A stretch of DNA of 10,380 bases from CAZWEZ01 sp964632795 (GCA_964632795.1 CAZWEZ010000120.1:1-10380), one strand, 5' to 3'. Numbered from the stretch's first letter, positions 1 through 6,235 are shown. Notes: generated by a model from the sequence alone, not told the origin. A program made the numbers and translations.

Positions 1-54
1 CGCCCGACCAAGGCCGAGCGCCGGGCCATCGACCGCCTGCGCGAAGAGGAATGA
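1..54 (+). CDS. C-terminal tail of a probable S4-domain RNA-binding protein (partial)
   Basis: The window opens inside a reading frame that ends at the TGA at 52-54. The 17 visible residues (RPTKAERRAIDRLREEE) are basic and helical. They resemble the 'GRPTKRDRRALD' tail that closes many alphaproteobacterial S4-domain (HslR/Hsp15-like) RNA-binding proteins. That family binds ribosomal RNA or stalled 50S subunits. The identification rests on this tail plus context, because S4 proteins often lie just upstream of fdxA and carD in Alphaproteobacteria, as here. The S4 domain itself is outside the window. A spacer of 68 bp separates it from the next gene. Confidence 0.5.
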   Translation, partial: RPTKAERRAIDRLREEE

Positions 55-122
55 GGGCGCCGGCGATTCCCTCATTTACCTTGGGGTTGTCCATCGCCCT
101 CCGGGTGTGATAGGCAAAAGCC

Positions 123-611
123 ATGGTCTTCGATATCAAGGGATTGCTGTTGGGCGGGAAGGGCGCTTTCGCCGACGGATTCGCCGAGGCGGGACGCCAT
201 GACGACGGCGAGCTGCACCTGGCGACGGCGGCCCTGCTGGTCGAGGCGGCGTGCATGGACGGCACCTTCGACGCCGAGGAACGCGGCGCCATTGCGACGC
301 TGCTGGAAACCCGATTCGAGCTCGACGGCGCCGATGTCGAGGCCCTGATCGACGACGGGCGGAAGGCGGTGGAGACCAGCCAGCTCTATGCCTTCACCCG
401 AATCGTCAAGGACCGCTTCTCCGAGGAGGAGAGGGTCCACATGATCGAGATGCTGTGGGAGGTCGCCTACGCCGACGGAATCCTGCACGATTACGAGGCC
501 AACCTGGTGCGCCGCGTCGCCGGCTTGATCTACGTTACCGACCGCGACAGCGGCGAGGCCCGCAAGCGGGCCCTGAACCGTCTCGAATCGACCGCGACCC
601 CGACGCCATGA
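123..611 (+). CDS. TerB-like (tellurite resistance TerB family) protein
   Basis: A 162-residue, soluble, all-helical acidic protein with no signal peptide. Two related helical blocks carry acidic motifs typical of TerB/COG4103 proteins: AACMDGTFDAEE (residues 42-53) and VAYADGILHDYEANLVRRVAG (about 114-134). In the family these Asp/Glu turns can bind metal ions, and the proteins are linked to stress responses. Most chromosomal stand-alone copies have no demonstrated role in tellurite resistance, so no specific function is claimed. The ATG at 123 has a modest AGG eight bases upstream. The gene lies 22 bp before fdxA on the same strand and is probably co-transcribed with it. It sits between the presumed S4 gene and fdxA, which are often closer neighbours elsewhere. 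Confidence 0.8.
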   Translation: MVFDIKGLLLGGKGAFADGFAEAGRHDDGELHLATAALLVEAACMDGTFDAEERGAIATLLETRFELDGADVEALIDDGRKAVETSQLYAFTRIVKDRFSEEERVHMIEMLWEVAYADGILHDYEANLVRRVAGLIYVTDRDSGEARKRALNRLESTATPTP

Positions 612-633
612 GTGCCATCCAACGGAGAGAACC

Positions 634-969
634 ATGACTTACGTCGTCGTCGAGAATTGCATCAAGTGCAAATTCATGGACTGCGTCGAGGTATGTCCGG
701 TCGACTGCTTCTACGAGGGCGACAACTTCCTGGTCATCCATCCCGACGAATGCATCGACTGCGGCGTCTGCGAGCCCGAATGTCCGGCCGAGGCCATCGT
801 CCCGGATACCGAACCCAACGTCGAACAGTGGCTGGAGATCAACGCCAACTACGCCAACACCTGGCCCAACATCACCCGCAAGGGCGAGCCCCCCCCCGAC
901 GCCGAGGAATGGAAGGACAAGCCCGACAAGCTCAAGCAACTCAGCCCCGAGCCCGGGCACGGTTCGTAA
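634..969 (+). CDS. fdxA: 7Fe ferredoxin FdxA ([3Fe-4S][4Fe-4S])
   Basis: A small cytoplasmic electron carrier of 111 residues, the usual length for Azotobacter FdI/FdxA-type ferredoxins. Nine cysteines match that family: C9, C12, C17, C21 and C25 in CIKCKFMDCVEVCPVDC, then C40, C43, C46 and C50 in CIDCGVCEPECP. C9, C17 and C50 should hold the [3Fe-4S] cluster; C21, C40, C43 and C46 the [4Fe-4S] cluster. The FYEGDNFLVIHPDEC linker and the C-terminal tail with WPNIT are also family hallmarks. The start has a strong GGAGAG Shine-Dalgarno. The gene is followed by a candidate terminator and then carD, an order common in Alphaproteobacteria. The physiological partner cannot be read from the sequence. 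Confidence 0.96.
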   Translation: MTYVVVENCIKCKFMDCVEVCPVDCFYEGDNFLVIHPDECIDCGVCEPECPAEAIVPDTEPNVEQWLEINANYANTWPNITRKGEPPPDAEEWKDKPDKLKQLSPEPGHGS

Positions 970-977
970 TCCCCCCT

Positions 978-1024
978 CCCCACCGCCGCGGCATCCGAAG
1001 CGGGCAAAGGGGATGTTTTTTTTT
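978..1024 (+). terminator. Candidate intrinsic terminator after fdxA
   Basis: Just after the fdxA stop, CCCC (978-981) and CCGC (983-986) can pair with GCGG (1000-1003) and GGGG (1009-1012). A run of nine T follows at 1016-1024. The two stem segments are separated by an asymmetric internal loop (1 versus 5 nt), so the hairpin is imperfect. The T-run in such GC-rich DNA is the strongest part of the evidence. Confidence 0.45.
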
Positions 1025-1038
1025 CTGTCCGGATGTGA

Positions 1039-1215
1039 TATATTTCCAATACCGGCCGTGCGTGGCCGGCTTTCGGTCTGTCGAGTTGGATTCTGCATTC
1101 GGGGGTGATTGCGCAGGGTCCGTGCCCCCGGGGGTGGAAACCGCCGACAGTCCGGGATAACGACATCCGCGAAGCCGAGTCTCCCGAAGAGTAGGCGTCG
1201 AACGTTGTTGAGTGG
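1039..1215 (+). promoter_or_regulatory. carD promoter region and hairpin-rich 5' leader
   Basis: A TATATT at 1039-1044 is a good -10 candidate. No convincing -35 is visible because the T-run of the upstream terminator occupies that position. If transcription starts near 1051, carD has a leader of about 175 nt. The leader holds several potential hairpins: CCGGCC(1052-1057)/GGCCGG(1064-1069), CGGGGG(1100-1105)/CCCCCG(1125-1130), and the compact GGTGGAAACCGCC at 1133-1145. I matched it to no known riboswitch class. It could be a structured leader, a small RNA, or ordinary GC-rich spacer. Confidence 0.3.
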
Positions 1216-1225
1216 AGAAGAAACT

Positions 1226-1732
1226 ATGTCCGAATACTTCACGTGCTCTCCCGGGGATTTCGTGGTCTATCCGACCCACGGCGTGGGGATGGTGACCGGC
1301 ATCGAAACCCAGGAGATCTCAGGCCACAAACTCCGGCTGTTCGTGATCTCGTTCGATCGCGACCGCATGACGTTGCGGGTTCCGATCTCCAAGGCCGGGA
1401 CCTCGGGATTGCGCAACCTCAGCACGCGCAAGGTCATGGATACCGCCCTGACCACCCTCCAGGGCCGGGCCCGCACCAAGCGCACCATGTGGAGCCGCCG
1501 CGCCCAGGAGTACGAGGCCAAGATCAACTCGGGAAACCCGGTGTCGATCGCCGAGGTGGTCCGCGACCTTCACCGCAGCACCGATCAGCCCGATCAGTCC
1601 TTCAGCGAGCGCCAGATCTACGAGTCCGCCCGCGACCGCCTGGCCCACGAACTGGCGGCGGTCGAGAAGATCGACATGCAGATGGCGACCGAGAAGCTGG
1701 AAGACCTGCTGTCGGCCCTGCAAGCGGCCTGA
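1226..1732 (+). CDS. carD: CarD/CdnL-family RNA polymerase-binding transcription regulator
   Basis: A 168-residue protein of normal CarD/CdnL length. The N-terminal Tudor-like RNA-polymerase-interacting domain (about residues 8-65) contains FVVYPTHGVGMVTGIE, where the family contacts the RNA polymerase beta subunit. The helical C-terminal domain carries W89 in RTKRTMWSRRAQEYEAKI. This is the conserved tryptophan that in actinobacterial and Thermus homologues wedges at the upstream edge of the -10 bubble and stabilises open complexes at housekeeping promoters. The frame is open further upstream, but the ATG at 1226 has a GGAG Shine-Dalgarno and gives the family's usual N terminus. It lies downstream of fdxA behind its own apparent promoter. 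An imperfect GC-rich hairpin without a T-run follows at about 1751-1777. Confidence 0.95.
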   Translation: MSEYFTCSPGDFVVYPTHGVGMVTGIETQEISGHKLRLFVISFDRDRMTLRVPISKAGTSGLRNLSTRKVMDTALTTLQGRARTKRTMWSRRAQEYEAKINSGNPVSIAEVVRDLHRSTDQPDQSFSERQIYESARDRLAHELAAVEKIDMQMATEKLEDLLSALQAA

Positions 1733-1817
1733 GCGGCGGTTTGGAACACCCCGGGGGCGGCATGGACCGTCTCCCCCATTCCTAGTGTCCTGGTTCCTGA
1801 GTTCGTGGTATTTAGGA

Positions 1818-1912
1818 TCGCTTTTCCCGGTCTCTGGGTAGGAGGCGCCGCGCCGGCGATACGGTGCCATCGGTAAGCGGTGCCGACGCCCTCCAGAGGC
1901 CGGGAAAAGCGA
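1818..1912. repeat. Internal stem 1 of the MITE-like element
   Basis: The arms 1818-1837 (starting TCGCTTTTCCCGG) and 1893-1912 are 20-bp inverted repeats with a single T/G mismatch. They start immediately after the left terminal repeat. The 55-nt apical part has only patchy pairing, such as a GGTGCC sequence occurring twice as a direct repeat. Confidence 0.85.
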
Positions 1913-1921
1913 CCCCGAGGG

Positions 1922-2016
1922 CGGCCATACAGGCCCCTCGGACGTCGTCGCGCGGCCCTTGTGATGGATCGCCATCACGGCGGACCGCGCTCCTAGCCGA
2001 GGGGCCTGTATGGCCG
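1922..2016. repeat. Internal stem 2 of the MITE-like element
   Basis: The arms 1922-1941 and 1997-2016 (CCGAGGGGCCTGTATGGCCG) are a perfect 20-bp inverted repeat. The stem continues with GCGCGG(1950-1955)/CCGCGC(1985-1990) and an apical GTGATGG(1961-1967)/CCATCAC(1972-1978) closing a four-base loop. Its right arm carries the GAGGGG and ATG that serve as translation start for the adjacent gene. Confidence 0.88.
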
Positions 2017-2510
2017 TCCTAAATGCCACGAACTCAGGAACCAGGACACTAAAAAGGATCGTCTCCGGCGGCCAGACCGGGGTCGACCGGGCGGCGCTGG
2101 ACGCCGCGCTTGAGTTCGGCGTGCCGTGCGGCGGCTGGTGCCCCCGCGGCCGGCTGGCCGAGGACGGCCCGATCCCCGGGCGCTACCCCCTCGAGGAAAC
2201 CGACAGCGCCGACTACGCCGAACGGACCCTTCTTAACGTCCGCGATTCCGATGCCACCCTGGTCTTGAGCCGGGGCCGGCCCGGCGGCGGTACGGCGTTG
2301 ACGATCGCCATTGCCGGGGAACTGGGCCGGCCGTGCATGGTCGTCGACCTGGCCGCCGGCGAAGACGGGGTGGACGAGGTCCGGGCCTGGATCGGCTCAG
2401 AACACATCGCCGTCCTCAACCTCGCCGGACCCCGGGAAAGCACCTCGTATGGCATCCACCGCCGGGCGCTGGCGTTCCTCGTGGCATTGCTTAGCCAGGA
2501 TATTTCATGA
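2010..2510 (+). CDS. SLOG-superfamily 'putative molybdenum carrier' protein, start within MITE
   Basis: A 166-residue protein of the PF12694 'putative molybdenum carrier' family, a Rossmann-like member of the SLOG (LOG/DprA-related) nucleotide-binding superfamily. The molecular function is uncertain, and the family name comes from an annotation rather than from work on close homologues. Family motifs present: IVSGGQTGVDRAALD (17-31), GGWCPRGRLAEDGPIP (41-56), RDSDATLVLS (78-87), GGGT (92-95) and NLAGPRES (137-144). Homologues usually begin a few residues before the IVSGGQTG strand. Here residues 1-14 (MAVLNATNSGTRTL) are encoded by the right end of the MITE-like element, and native sequence begins at K15. 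The ATG at 2010 has GAGGGG five bases upstream, also in the element. The fold is intact from K15 on, so the protein is probably functional if expressed. It is flanked by two unrelated repeats, which suggests an acquired or unstable locus. Confidence 0.85.
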   Translation: MAVLNATNSGTRTLKRIVSGGQTGVDRAALDAALEFGVPCGGWCPRGRLAEDGPIPGRYPLEETDSADYAERTLLNVRDSDATLVLSRGRPGGGTALTIAIAGELGRPCMVVDLAAGEDGVDEVRAWIGSEHIAVLNLAGPRESTSYGIHRRALAFLVALLSQDIS

Positions 2511-2570
2511 AGACGCCGGCGAACGGGGAACCCAGCGCAGGGTTTCCAGGATGTCGGGATTGCAGGCGGG

Positions 2571-2719
2571 TGATTCGACACAGAGATCACAGAGAAAGTT
2601 AAAGCCACAGAGGACACGGAGAAGCAGAAGGGAATGCGCTTCGCGCGAAGCGCGTTATCTTTTTCTTCTCCGTGTCCTCTGTGGTTTAAATCTTCCTATG
2701 AGCCCTCTGTGTCGAATCA
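2571..2719. repeat. Nested hairpin intergenic repeat (149 bp)
   Basis: Three concentric inverted repeats share one centre. The outer arms TGATTCGACACAGAG (2571-2585) and 2705-2719 are 15 bp and perfect. The middle arms CCACAGAGGACACGGAGAAG (2605-2624) and 2665-2684 are 20 bp and perfect. The centre is an 18-bp palindrome, GCGCTTCGCGCGAAGCGC (2636-2653). The composition of the arms is unlike the surrounding GC-rich genes. 'CACAGAGGACAC' intergenic repeats of this kind occur scattered in several bacterial genomes. It lies between two convergent genes, where the folded RNA might end transcription from either side. No coding potential is seen from 2511 to 2776. Confidence 0.85.
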
Positions 2720-2776
2720 TCCCTTGAAATCAAGCAAATCGTTCGGATTGTCTTACCCGCGAACGGAATTTCCGGG

Positions 2777-4258
2777 TTAACGGACGATGATCTTGACCCG
2801 GCTTCCGGGGACCAGCGGCTGATCGCGGCCGATCCCGTTCAGCAGTTCGAACCAGTCCACCCGGTAGGTCTCGAACGGCAGGCGCGCCGCCAACGAGCGG
2901 ACGCTGTCGCCCGGCTTGACGGTGACCACCCGCAGCCGCAAAGGCCGCGCCTCGGCCGCCTCCTCGGCGGTGATCCGGCGGAAGCTGTAGGTGGTGCGCC
3001 GGAGCGCGGAGGCCAGGCCGGCGGTGAGCTTGGGCGGGGTCAGGAAGATCAGGCGGAAGATGCGCTCCCGCCCGTCGCGGATCGCCACCAGCCGGATGTC
3101 CCGCGTCCCGGTGTTCCCGGTCGAGGTCCGGCCGTGGCCGGTGACCGCCTCCAGGCCGTTGACGTCGATCCTCTCGACGTTGCGCAACGACAGCCGCCGT
3201 CCCCAGGTGTCGCTCACGTAGCGCCGCAGGTCGCCGACCTGGCGGGACTTGACGGCGGCCTCCATGTCAAACGCGACGACCGTTCCCCCGGGACCGCGGG
3301 CGACCAGTTGGCTGGGGGAATTGAACATCTCGAAGCCGGGCGGCACCGTGAAGCGGATCCCCAGCCCGGGATGGATGAAGTCCCGGCCCCGGCGGATCCC
3401 CTGGCTGGGATCGTCGCCGAACAGCAGGCCGTCGATGCGCGACAGATAGGTTTCGCGCCCCAGGACGGGGGCGCCGCGCGGCACCGCCCGGGCCAGCCGG
3501 ATCGCCTGGACGATGCGCTCGGCGGTCCGCGGGTGGCTGGACATGAGGTTGAACCTGTCGGCCGTGCCGGACTTGCCGGCGCGTGCCGCCTTCAGCCTGT
3601 CGTGGGCCTCCAGCTTGCGGAAGAAGCTGGTCATGGCGTCGGCGTCGTAGCCGGCGAGGACCAGGTAGCGGACCCCCAGCATGTCGGCTTCCAGCTCCTG
3701 GTCGCGGGAGAACCCCTGGAGGTAGGCCTGGGCGCCGAACGAGGCCAGATCGGCGGCCCCCGCCGGCACCCCGGCGGCGCTGCCCAGCGCCCCGAGGATG
3801 GTCAGCCCCAGGTTGGCGGCCATCGCCTTGCTGTAGCGCTCGGCGGTGTGGCGGGCGGTGACGTGGCCGATCTCGTGGGCCAGCACGCCGGCCATCTCGG
3901 CCTCGTTGTCGGCCAGCGCCAGCAGGCCGCGGGTGATGTAGACGAAGCCGCCGGGCAGGGCGAAGGCGTTGACCTTGTCGTCGTTGAGCACGGTGAAGGT
4001 GTAGGACAGGTTCTGGACCTCGGAGACCCGACTCAATCGATGGCCGATCCGGGCCACGTAGTCGGTGAACCCGCGATCCCCGTAAGCGCCGCCGAACTGC
4101 TTGAGGATCTTGGGATGCTCGCGGCGCCCGGCCTTCAGCCCGTCGGCCCGCGACATGAAGGCGGTGAAGCTCTGCTTGCCGGTCGCCGGGTTGACCGAAC
4201 AGGCGGCCAGGGCCACCAACGGCAGGCACAGGACGACGGCGCGGAAGAGTCGTTTCAT
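2777..4258 (-). CDS. M48 family metalloprotease lipoprotein with C-terminal LysM-like domain
   Basis: A 493-residue envelope zinc protease related to BepA/YfgC and COG4784. The N terminus is a lipoprotein signal with lipobox L17-A18-A19-C20, so the mature protein is probably membrane-anchored in the periplasm. The zinc site is HEIGH (H128, E129, H132), with E188 of the downstream ELEAD motif as probable third ligand. A middle region (about 285-430, starting near HPGLGIRFTVPPGFEMFNSP) is typical of alphaproteobacterial members. The last 50 residues (VTVKPGDSVRSLAARL...) look like a LysM-type or related wall-binding fold. Family members help outer-membrane protein quality control; the substrate here is unknown. 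The frame is open far upstream, but only the ATG at 4258 gives the lipoprotein signal. No good Shine-Dalgarno precedes it. The upstream same-strand gene ends 56 bp away, suggesting co-transcription. Confidence 0.92.
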   Translation of the reverse strand: MKRLFRAVVLCLPLVALAACSVNPATGKQSFTAFMSRADGLKAGRREHPKILKQFGGAYGDRGFTDYVARIGHRLSRVSEVQNLSYTFTVLNDDKVNAFALPGGFVYITRGLLALADNEAEMAGVLAHEIGHVTARHTAERYSKAMAANLGLTILGALGSAAGVPAGAADLASFGAQAYLQGFSRDQELEADMLGVRYLVLAGYDADAMTSFFRKLEAHDRLKAARAGKSGTADRFNLMSSHPRTAERIVQAIRLARAVPRGAPVLGRETYLSRIDGLLFGDDPSQGIRRGRDFIHPGLGIRFTVPPGFEMFNSPSQLVARGPGGTVVAFDMEAAVKSRQVGDLRRYVSDTWGRRLSLRNVERIDVNGLEAVTGHGRTSTGNTGTRDIRLVAIRDGRERIFRLIFLTPPKLTAGLASALRRTTYSFRRITAEEAAEARPLRLRVVTVKPGDSVRSLAARLPFETYRVDWFELLNGIGRDQPLVPGSRVKIIVR

Positions 4259-4314
4259 GATAATGCCGATTATGGATTCGAACGCCGCCCGCGACAAGGC
4301 GCTGATGCCCAGGA

Positions 4315-5142
4315 TCACTGTTCCAGGACCTCGATCTGTTGGGGATGGGTGGCCTCGATCATCGGCCCGTTGTAGTCCTTGATCCATCCCCGCGCCCGCA
4401 CCCGCCGGCCGGCCAGGGACAGCGGGTCGACACCGTCGGCGGCGAACAGCCGCAACGCCTTGGGCGAGATGGTGATGGTGAAGTCGCTCCGCCAGTCGGC
4501 GCCGAAGTTGAGGTAGACCCGGCCCTTGACCTTGGCGGTCTCGAGCACCGTGCCCTCGACGAGCTGGAAGGTGTCGATGTCGCCGGCGGCGGCGATGGGG
4601 TCGCGGATGGCGTAGAAGCGATGCCCCCAGATGCCCCGTCCGGCGGCCCGCGCCCGGTCCTCGATGGCCAGCATGTCGGGCAGGCGGGCCCGGTTGTCGG
4701 GGAAGCTGTAGACCCGGGCCAGCCCCCGGCGCAGCATCTCGCCCTGGATCCAGGCGCCGTCCTCGCCGAACAGGTGGGCCAGCAGGCGGCCGTGGCGGTC
4801 CAGGCGCCGGCCGCCGAAGGACAGGGTCAGGGTCCGGCCCAGGGTCAGCTCCTCGAGCGTCCGCTTGGCCAGCTCGGCCAGCGGCCAGGCGACGAAAGCG
4901 GGGCGCCCGAGGGGCAGCTTGGGGGCCTGGATGCCGACCAGGCGGACCTGGGTGGCGCCCTTCGTGGCCCGGTTCTCGTCGATCACCACGGCTTGGCGCA
5001 GGACCACCGTGTCGCCGTCCACCACCTTGACGACGGCGCCGCTCCCCCATTCCTCCAGGTCCCCGGCGGCGGTTGCCGCGGCAGGCGCGCCAAGGAAGGT
5101 CAGCAACAACAGGGGGCGCAGGCGGCGCATGAAACGGGTCAA
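4315..5142 (-). CDS. Secreted thermonuclease (SNase)-fold protein with altered catalytic residues
   Basis: A 275-residue protein with a signal peptide (hydrophobic LLLLTFLGAPAAATAA, about residues 11-26). An SNase OB-fold domain follows (about 33-172), and then a second OB-like domain (about 190-272). The SNase motifs VVDGDTV (41-47), VRLVGIQAPKLPLG (66-79) and DRHGR (115-119) are clear. Against staphylococcal nuclease, D21 (D44), R35 (R67) and R87 (R119) are kept, but D40 and T41 are Q72 and A73, and the general base E43 is K75. Nuclease activity is therefore doubtful, and a binding role is possible. The start chosen is a TTG at 5142 because GAGGAA lies seven bases upstream; an in-frame ATG at 5130 is the alternative. 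It is transcribed divergently from the peptidase gene, whose start is 51 bp away, and is probably the first gene of a pair with the M48 protease. Confidence 0.87.
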   Translation of the reverse strand: MTRFMRRLRPLLLLTFLGAPAAATAAGDLEEWGSGAVVKVVDGDTVVLRQAVVIDENRATKGATQVRLVGIQAPKLPLGRPAFVAWPLAELAKRTLEELTLGRTLTLSFGGRRLDRHGRLLAHLFGEDGAWIQGEMLRRGLARVYSFPDNRARLPDMLAIEDRARAAGRGIWGHRFYAIRDPIAAAGDIDTFQLVEGTVLETAKVKGRVYLNFGADWRSDFTITISPKALRLFAADGVDPLSLAGRRVRARGWIKDYNGPMIEATHPQQIEVLEQ

Positions 5143-5158
5143 GGTCCGGTTCCTCGGC

Positions 5159-5164
5159 TATAAT
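5159..5164 (+). promoter_or_regulatory. -10 element for the prolyl iminopeptidase gene
   Basis: A perfect TATAAT sits 29 bp before the ATG in a GC-rich, divergently transcribed spacer. The -35 position (about 5136-5141) has no good match to TTGACA. This implies a 5' untranslated region of roughly 20-25 nt that includes the AGGA ribosome site at 5184-5187. Confidence 0.5.
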
Positions 5165-5193
5165 GGCGACGAGATATCTTACCAGGACTCGCC

Positions 5194-6165
5194 ATGGACG
5201 CCATCAACGAGCGCCGCGAACTGTTCCCGCGCCTCGAGCCCTACGCCCGGGGGATGCTCGACCTCGACGGCGGCCATCGGATGTACTGGGAGCAGTCGGG
5301 CAACCCCGACGGCCGGCCGGTGGTGTTCCTGCACGGCGGCCCCGGCGCCGGGGCGGGGCCGATCCACCGCCGGTTCTTCGACCCCTACCACTACCGGATC
5401 GTGGTCTACGACCAGCGGGGCGCCGGGCGCTCGCGGCCGAGCGCCGAGCTGGCCGACAACACCACCCGCCATCTGGTCGAGGACATGGAACGGCTGCGCG
5501 AGCACCTGGACGTCGAGCGGTGGCTGGTCTTCGGCGGTTCGTGGGGCGTCCTGCTGGGCCTGGCCTACGGCATCCACCGTCCCGAACGGTGCGCGGGGTT
5601 CGTGCTGCGCGGCGTGTTCCTGGGCCGAAGCCGCGAGATCGGGTGGTTCCTCGACGGCATGCGCTCGGTGTTTCCCGAGGCGTGGCGGGACTTCGCCGGG
5701 TTCCTGCCCGAAGACGAACGTGGCGACCTTCTGGCCGGCTACCGGCGCCGGCTCAACGACCCCGATCCCGCCGTCGCCATCCCGGCGGCGCGGGCCTGGA
5801 ACCGTTACGAGAGCAGGTGTTCGAACCTGCTGCCCGGCAAACCGGAGCGGTCGGACCTCGGCGAGCCGGCGGGCGGCGACGCCCCCACCCTGGCCCTGGC
5901 CCGCATCGAGGCCCACTACTTCAAGCACCGGATGTTCCTGGACGACGGCGCGCTGCTGACCGGAATCCACAAGCTGCGCCGGATTCCGGCGGTCATCGTC
6001 CAGGGGCGCTACGACATGATCTGCCCCATCGTCAGCGCCGACGACCTGGCCCGCGCGTGGCCCGAGGCCGACTACGTGGTCGTCCCCGACGCCGGGCACT
6101 CGGCGCTGGAGCCGTCGATCCGCGCCGCCCTGGTCGCCGCCACCGAATCCTTCAAGGTCCGATAA
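5194..6165 (+). CDS. pip: Prolyl iminopeptidase (peptidase family S33)
   Basis: A 323-residue cytoplasmic alpha/beta-hydrolase that removes N-terminal proline from peptides; the length is close to the 310-320 usual for bacterial Pip. Visible motifs: the oxyanion segment HGGPGAGAG (47-55), DQRGAGRS (73-80), and the nucleophile elbow GGSWG with S116. Triad partners are D274 in GRYDMICP and H302 in AGHSALEP. The cap region has LRGVFLGRSREIGWF and AWNRYESRCSNLLP, where E206 matches the acidic residue that reads the substrate's free amino group in characterised enzymes. There is no signal peptide. The start has AGGA six bases upstream and a TATAAT further up. It is probably a one-gene transcript, because the next gene has its own promoter. 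Confidence 0.95.
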   Translation: MDAINERRELFPRLEPYARGMLDLDGGHRMYWEQSGNPDGRPVVFLHGGPGAGAGPIHRRFFDPYHYRIVVYDQRGAGRSRPSAELADNTTRHLVEDMERLREHLDVERWLVFGGSWGVLLGLAYGIHRPERCAGFVLRGVFLGRSREIGWFLDGMRSVFPEAWRDFAGFLPEDERGDLLAGYRRRLNDPDPAVAIPAARAWNRYESRCSNLLPGKPERSDLGEPAGGDAPTLALARIEAHYFKHRMFLDDGALLTGIHKLRRIPAVIVQGRYDMICPIVSADDLARAWPEADYVVVPDAGHSALEPSIRAALVAATESFKVR

Positions 6166-6179
6166 ACACGGCCTTTTCC

Positions 6180-6207
6180 TTGCAACCGGCCGCTCTTTCC
6201 GTAAGAT
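6180..6207 (+). promoter_or_regulatory. Sigma-70-type promoter for the lipid A deacylase gene
   Basis: TTGCAA (6180-6185) and TAAGAT (6202-6207) are separated by 16 bp, just after the peptidase stop. An ATG at 6206 overlaps the -10 element, which argues against it being the translation start and favours the GTG at 6236. Confidence 0.5.
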
Positions 6208-6235
6208 GCGGGGCTCGGAAGTAACGGGAGGGGCC

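Larger units (their letters stand above)
1783..2051. mobile_element. MITE-like element with 35-bp terminal inverted repeats and three-way-junction fold
   Basis: A 269-bp non-autonomous element. The terminal inverted repeats are 1783-1817 and 2017-2051, beginning TAGTGTCCTGGTTCC, 35 bp with one mismatch (T1809 against G2025, which would pair as G-U in RNA). Two further stems lie flush between them: 1818-1837 with 1893-1912, and 1922-1941 with 1997-2016. One strand can therefore fold into a three-armed junction with only nine unpaired bases (1913-1921). TA at both outer edges is consistent with a TA target duplication of the IS630/Tc1-mariner type, which is an inference. No transposase is encoded. 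It lies 50 bp after carD and runs into the next gene, whose start codon is inside the right end. Confidence 0.88.

Noticed and set aside
1095..1200. FMN, cobalamin or RNase P-like RNA upstream of carD
   Set aside because: The GGTGGAAACCGCC and CAGTCCGGG strings looked suggestive, but the conserved core blocks of those RNAs are not present in order.
1319..2029. Minus-strand frame crossing carD and the MITE-like element
   Set aside because: It reads through carD antisense and the inverted repeats with no recognisable domain; chance opening in GC-rich DNA.
2311..2727. Plus-strand frame running through the nested hairpin repeat
   Set aside because: Its first half is a shadow of the SLOG-family gene and its second half is the repeat; no ribosome site or protein motif.
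2777..5050. One 757-residue minus-strand protein spanning the protease and most of the thermonuclease-like gene
   Set aside because: The upstream part is an Arg/Pro/Gly-rich out-of-frame reading of the SNase gene. The lipoprotein signal at 4258 marks the real protease start.
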